Source of the DNA: Bog-756 sp963703145
Lineage (GTDB): Bacteria; Actinomycetota; Acidimicrobiia; Acidimicrobiales; RAAP-2
Assembly: GCA_963703145.1 (NCBI GenBank)
Contig: OY969793.1
Coordinates: 2,852,001-2,916,000 of the forward strand
Reading direction: 5' to 3'
Length of the DNA stretch: 64,000 bases
Made by a program: the position numbers and the translations under genes. The notes beneath the pieces are model-generated. The model saw only the letters and a program-made list of their open reading frames with translations. It searched no databases and was not told the origin of the DNA. Within the stretch, counting starts at the first letter, position 1. Each line of letters begins with the position of its first letter. Below, piece by piece: positions 63,874-64,000 of the stretch.

Positions 63874-64000
63874 CTGGAATACTCCACGACGCTGTCCAGG
63901 TTCTGGGTCCACGGAGCAAACATCGAACGGGCTAGCAGCGGCCGTCGAGATGTCTGTGGGCTGAATATTGGATGTCCCCTGACGGTAATGCACGTGTGAC

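Larger units (their letters stand above)
63149..64000. other. Edge region without a recognised gene
   Basis: I find no gene I can support in these 852 bp. The long minus-strand frame 63388-63993 is low-complexity (Arg/Gly/Glu-rich) and lacks a ribosome site. The region holds a terminator-like hairpin (63370-63409) and two family palindromes near 63813-63873. Confidence 0.5.

Noticed and set aside
63388..63993. 201-codon minus-strand frame at the window edge
   Set aside because: Low-complexity Arg/Gly/Glu sequence without a ribosome site or family pattern.
1..64000. tRNA or rRNA genes
   Set aside because: I found no cloverleaf with a T-arm (GGTTCGAATCC-like) and CCA end, and no rRNA-like conserved sequence.

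Overview
The window is 64 kb of high-GC bacterial chromosome that looks like Actinomycetota, most likely class Acidimicrobiia or a close relative. Four things suggest this. The first is the secreted repeat type with motifs such as GYWLVASDGGIFAFGDA, which I associate with that group. The second is a set of actinobacterial families: HspR beside Hsp20, F420-type PPOX proteins, a maleylpyruvate-isomerase-type DinB protein, ECF41 sigma and DUF2510. The third is frequent leaderless starts, with a TANNNT box 6-8 nt before the start codon. The fourth is mixed strand use with short operons. I see no tRNA, rRNA, CRISPR array, transposase, phage gene or replication origin.

Layout. 0-13.6 kb: a secreted repeat/lipase fusion, an alpha/beta hydrolase, a DHFR-like protein, secreted proteins of unknown role, an MMPL exporter, SRPBCC and PhnB-like small-molecule proteins, a TetR regulator and a convergent hydrolase-like gene. 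13.8-16.1 kb: a coupled DUF1611/PLP-racemase operon, probably for D-amino acids. 16.4-22.6 kb: a VOC protein, a Tat-exported phospholipase C, a dimethylformamidase-like protein, a mycothiol-type enzyme and an SGNH hydrolase. 22.7-25.2 kb: gene remnants around an intact ECF41 sigma/carboxymuconolactone-decarboxylase pair with a recognisable ECF41-type promoter. 25.3-29.0 kb: a secreted Ig/glycosidase-like protein coupled to a second SGNH protein, then a DUF4232 lipoprotein. 29.2-39.1 kb: a frameshifted adenylate cyclase/AAA/TPR regulator, an SDR/TetR divergent pair with tandem operators, small kinases, a GNAT, a decayed methyltransferase and a frameshifted P450. 39.3-48.8 kb: SnoaL/PPOX pair, Na+/H+ antiporter, PAS-GGDEF-EAL protein, secreted esterase, Hsp20/HspR pair, and two truncated genes meeting head to head. 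49.2-55.4 kb: two large secreted proteins, one built of long near-identical tandem repeats. 55.9-63.1 kb: flavodoxin-like protein, F420 PPOX protein, SDR/TetR pair with tandem operators, CorA, and a cupin/hydrolase operon.

The most unusual signal is a family of dispersed intergenic palindromes with fixed 7-7-7 geometry, CCTCAGC-N7-GCTGAGG. There are 15 exact core copies plus about a dozen degenerate ones at about 17 places. They occur singly or as arrays of up to four at a pitch of about 31-36 bp. None lies in a gene I call, and the N7 loops mostly differ from copy to copy. I do not recognise this family. A second theme is gene decay: at least eight genes are truncated, frameshifted or carry stop codons, though single-base errors in the assembly could explain two of them.
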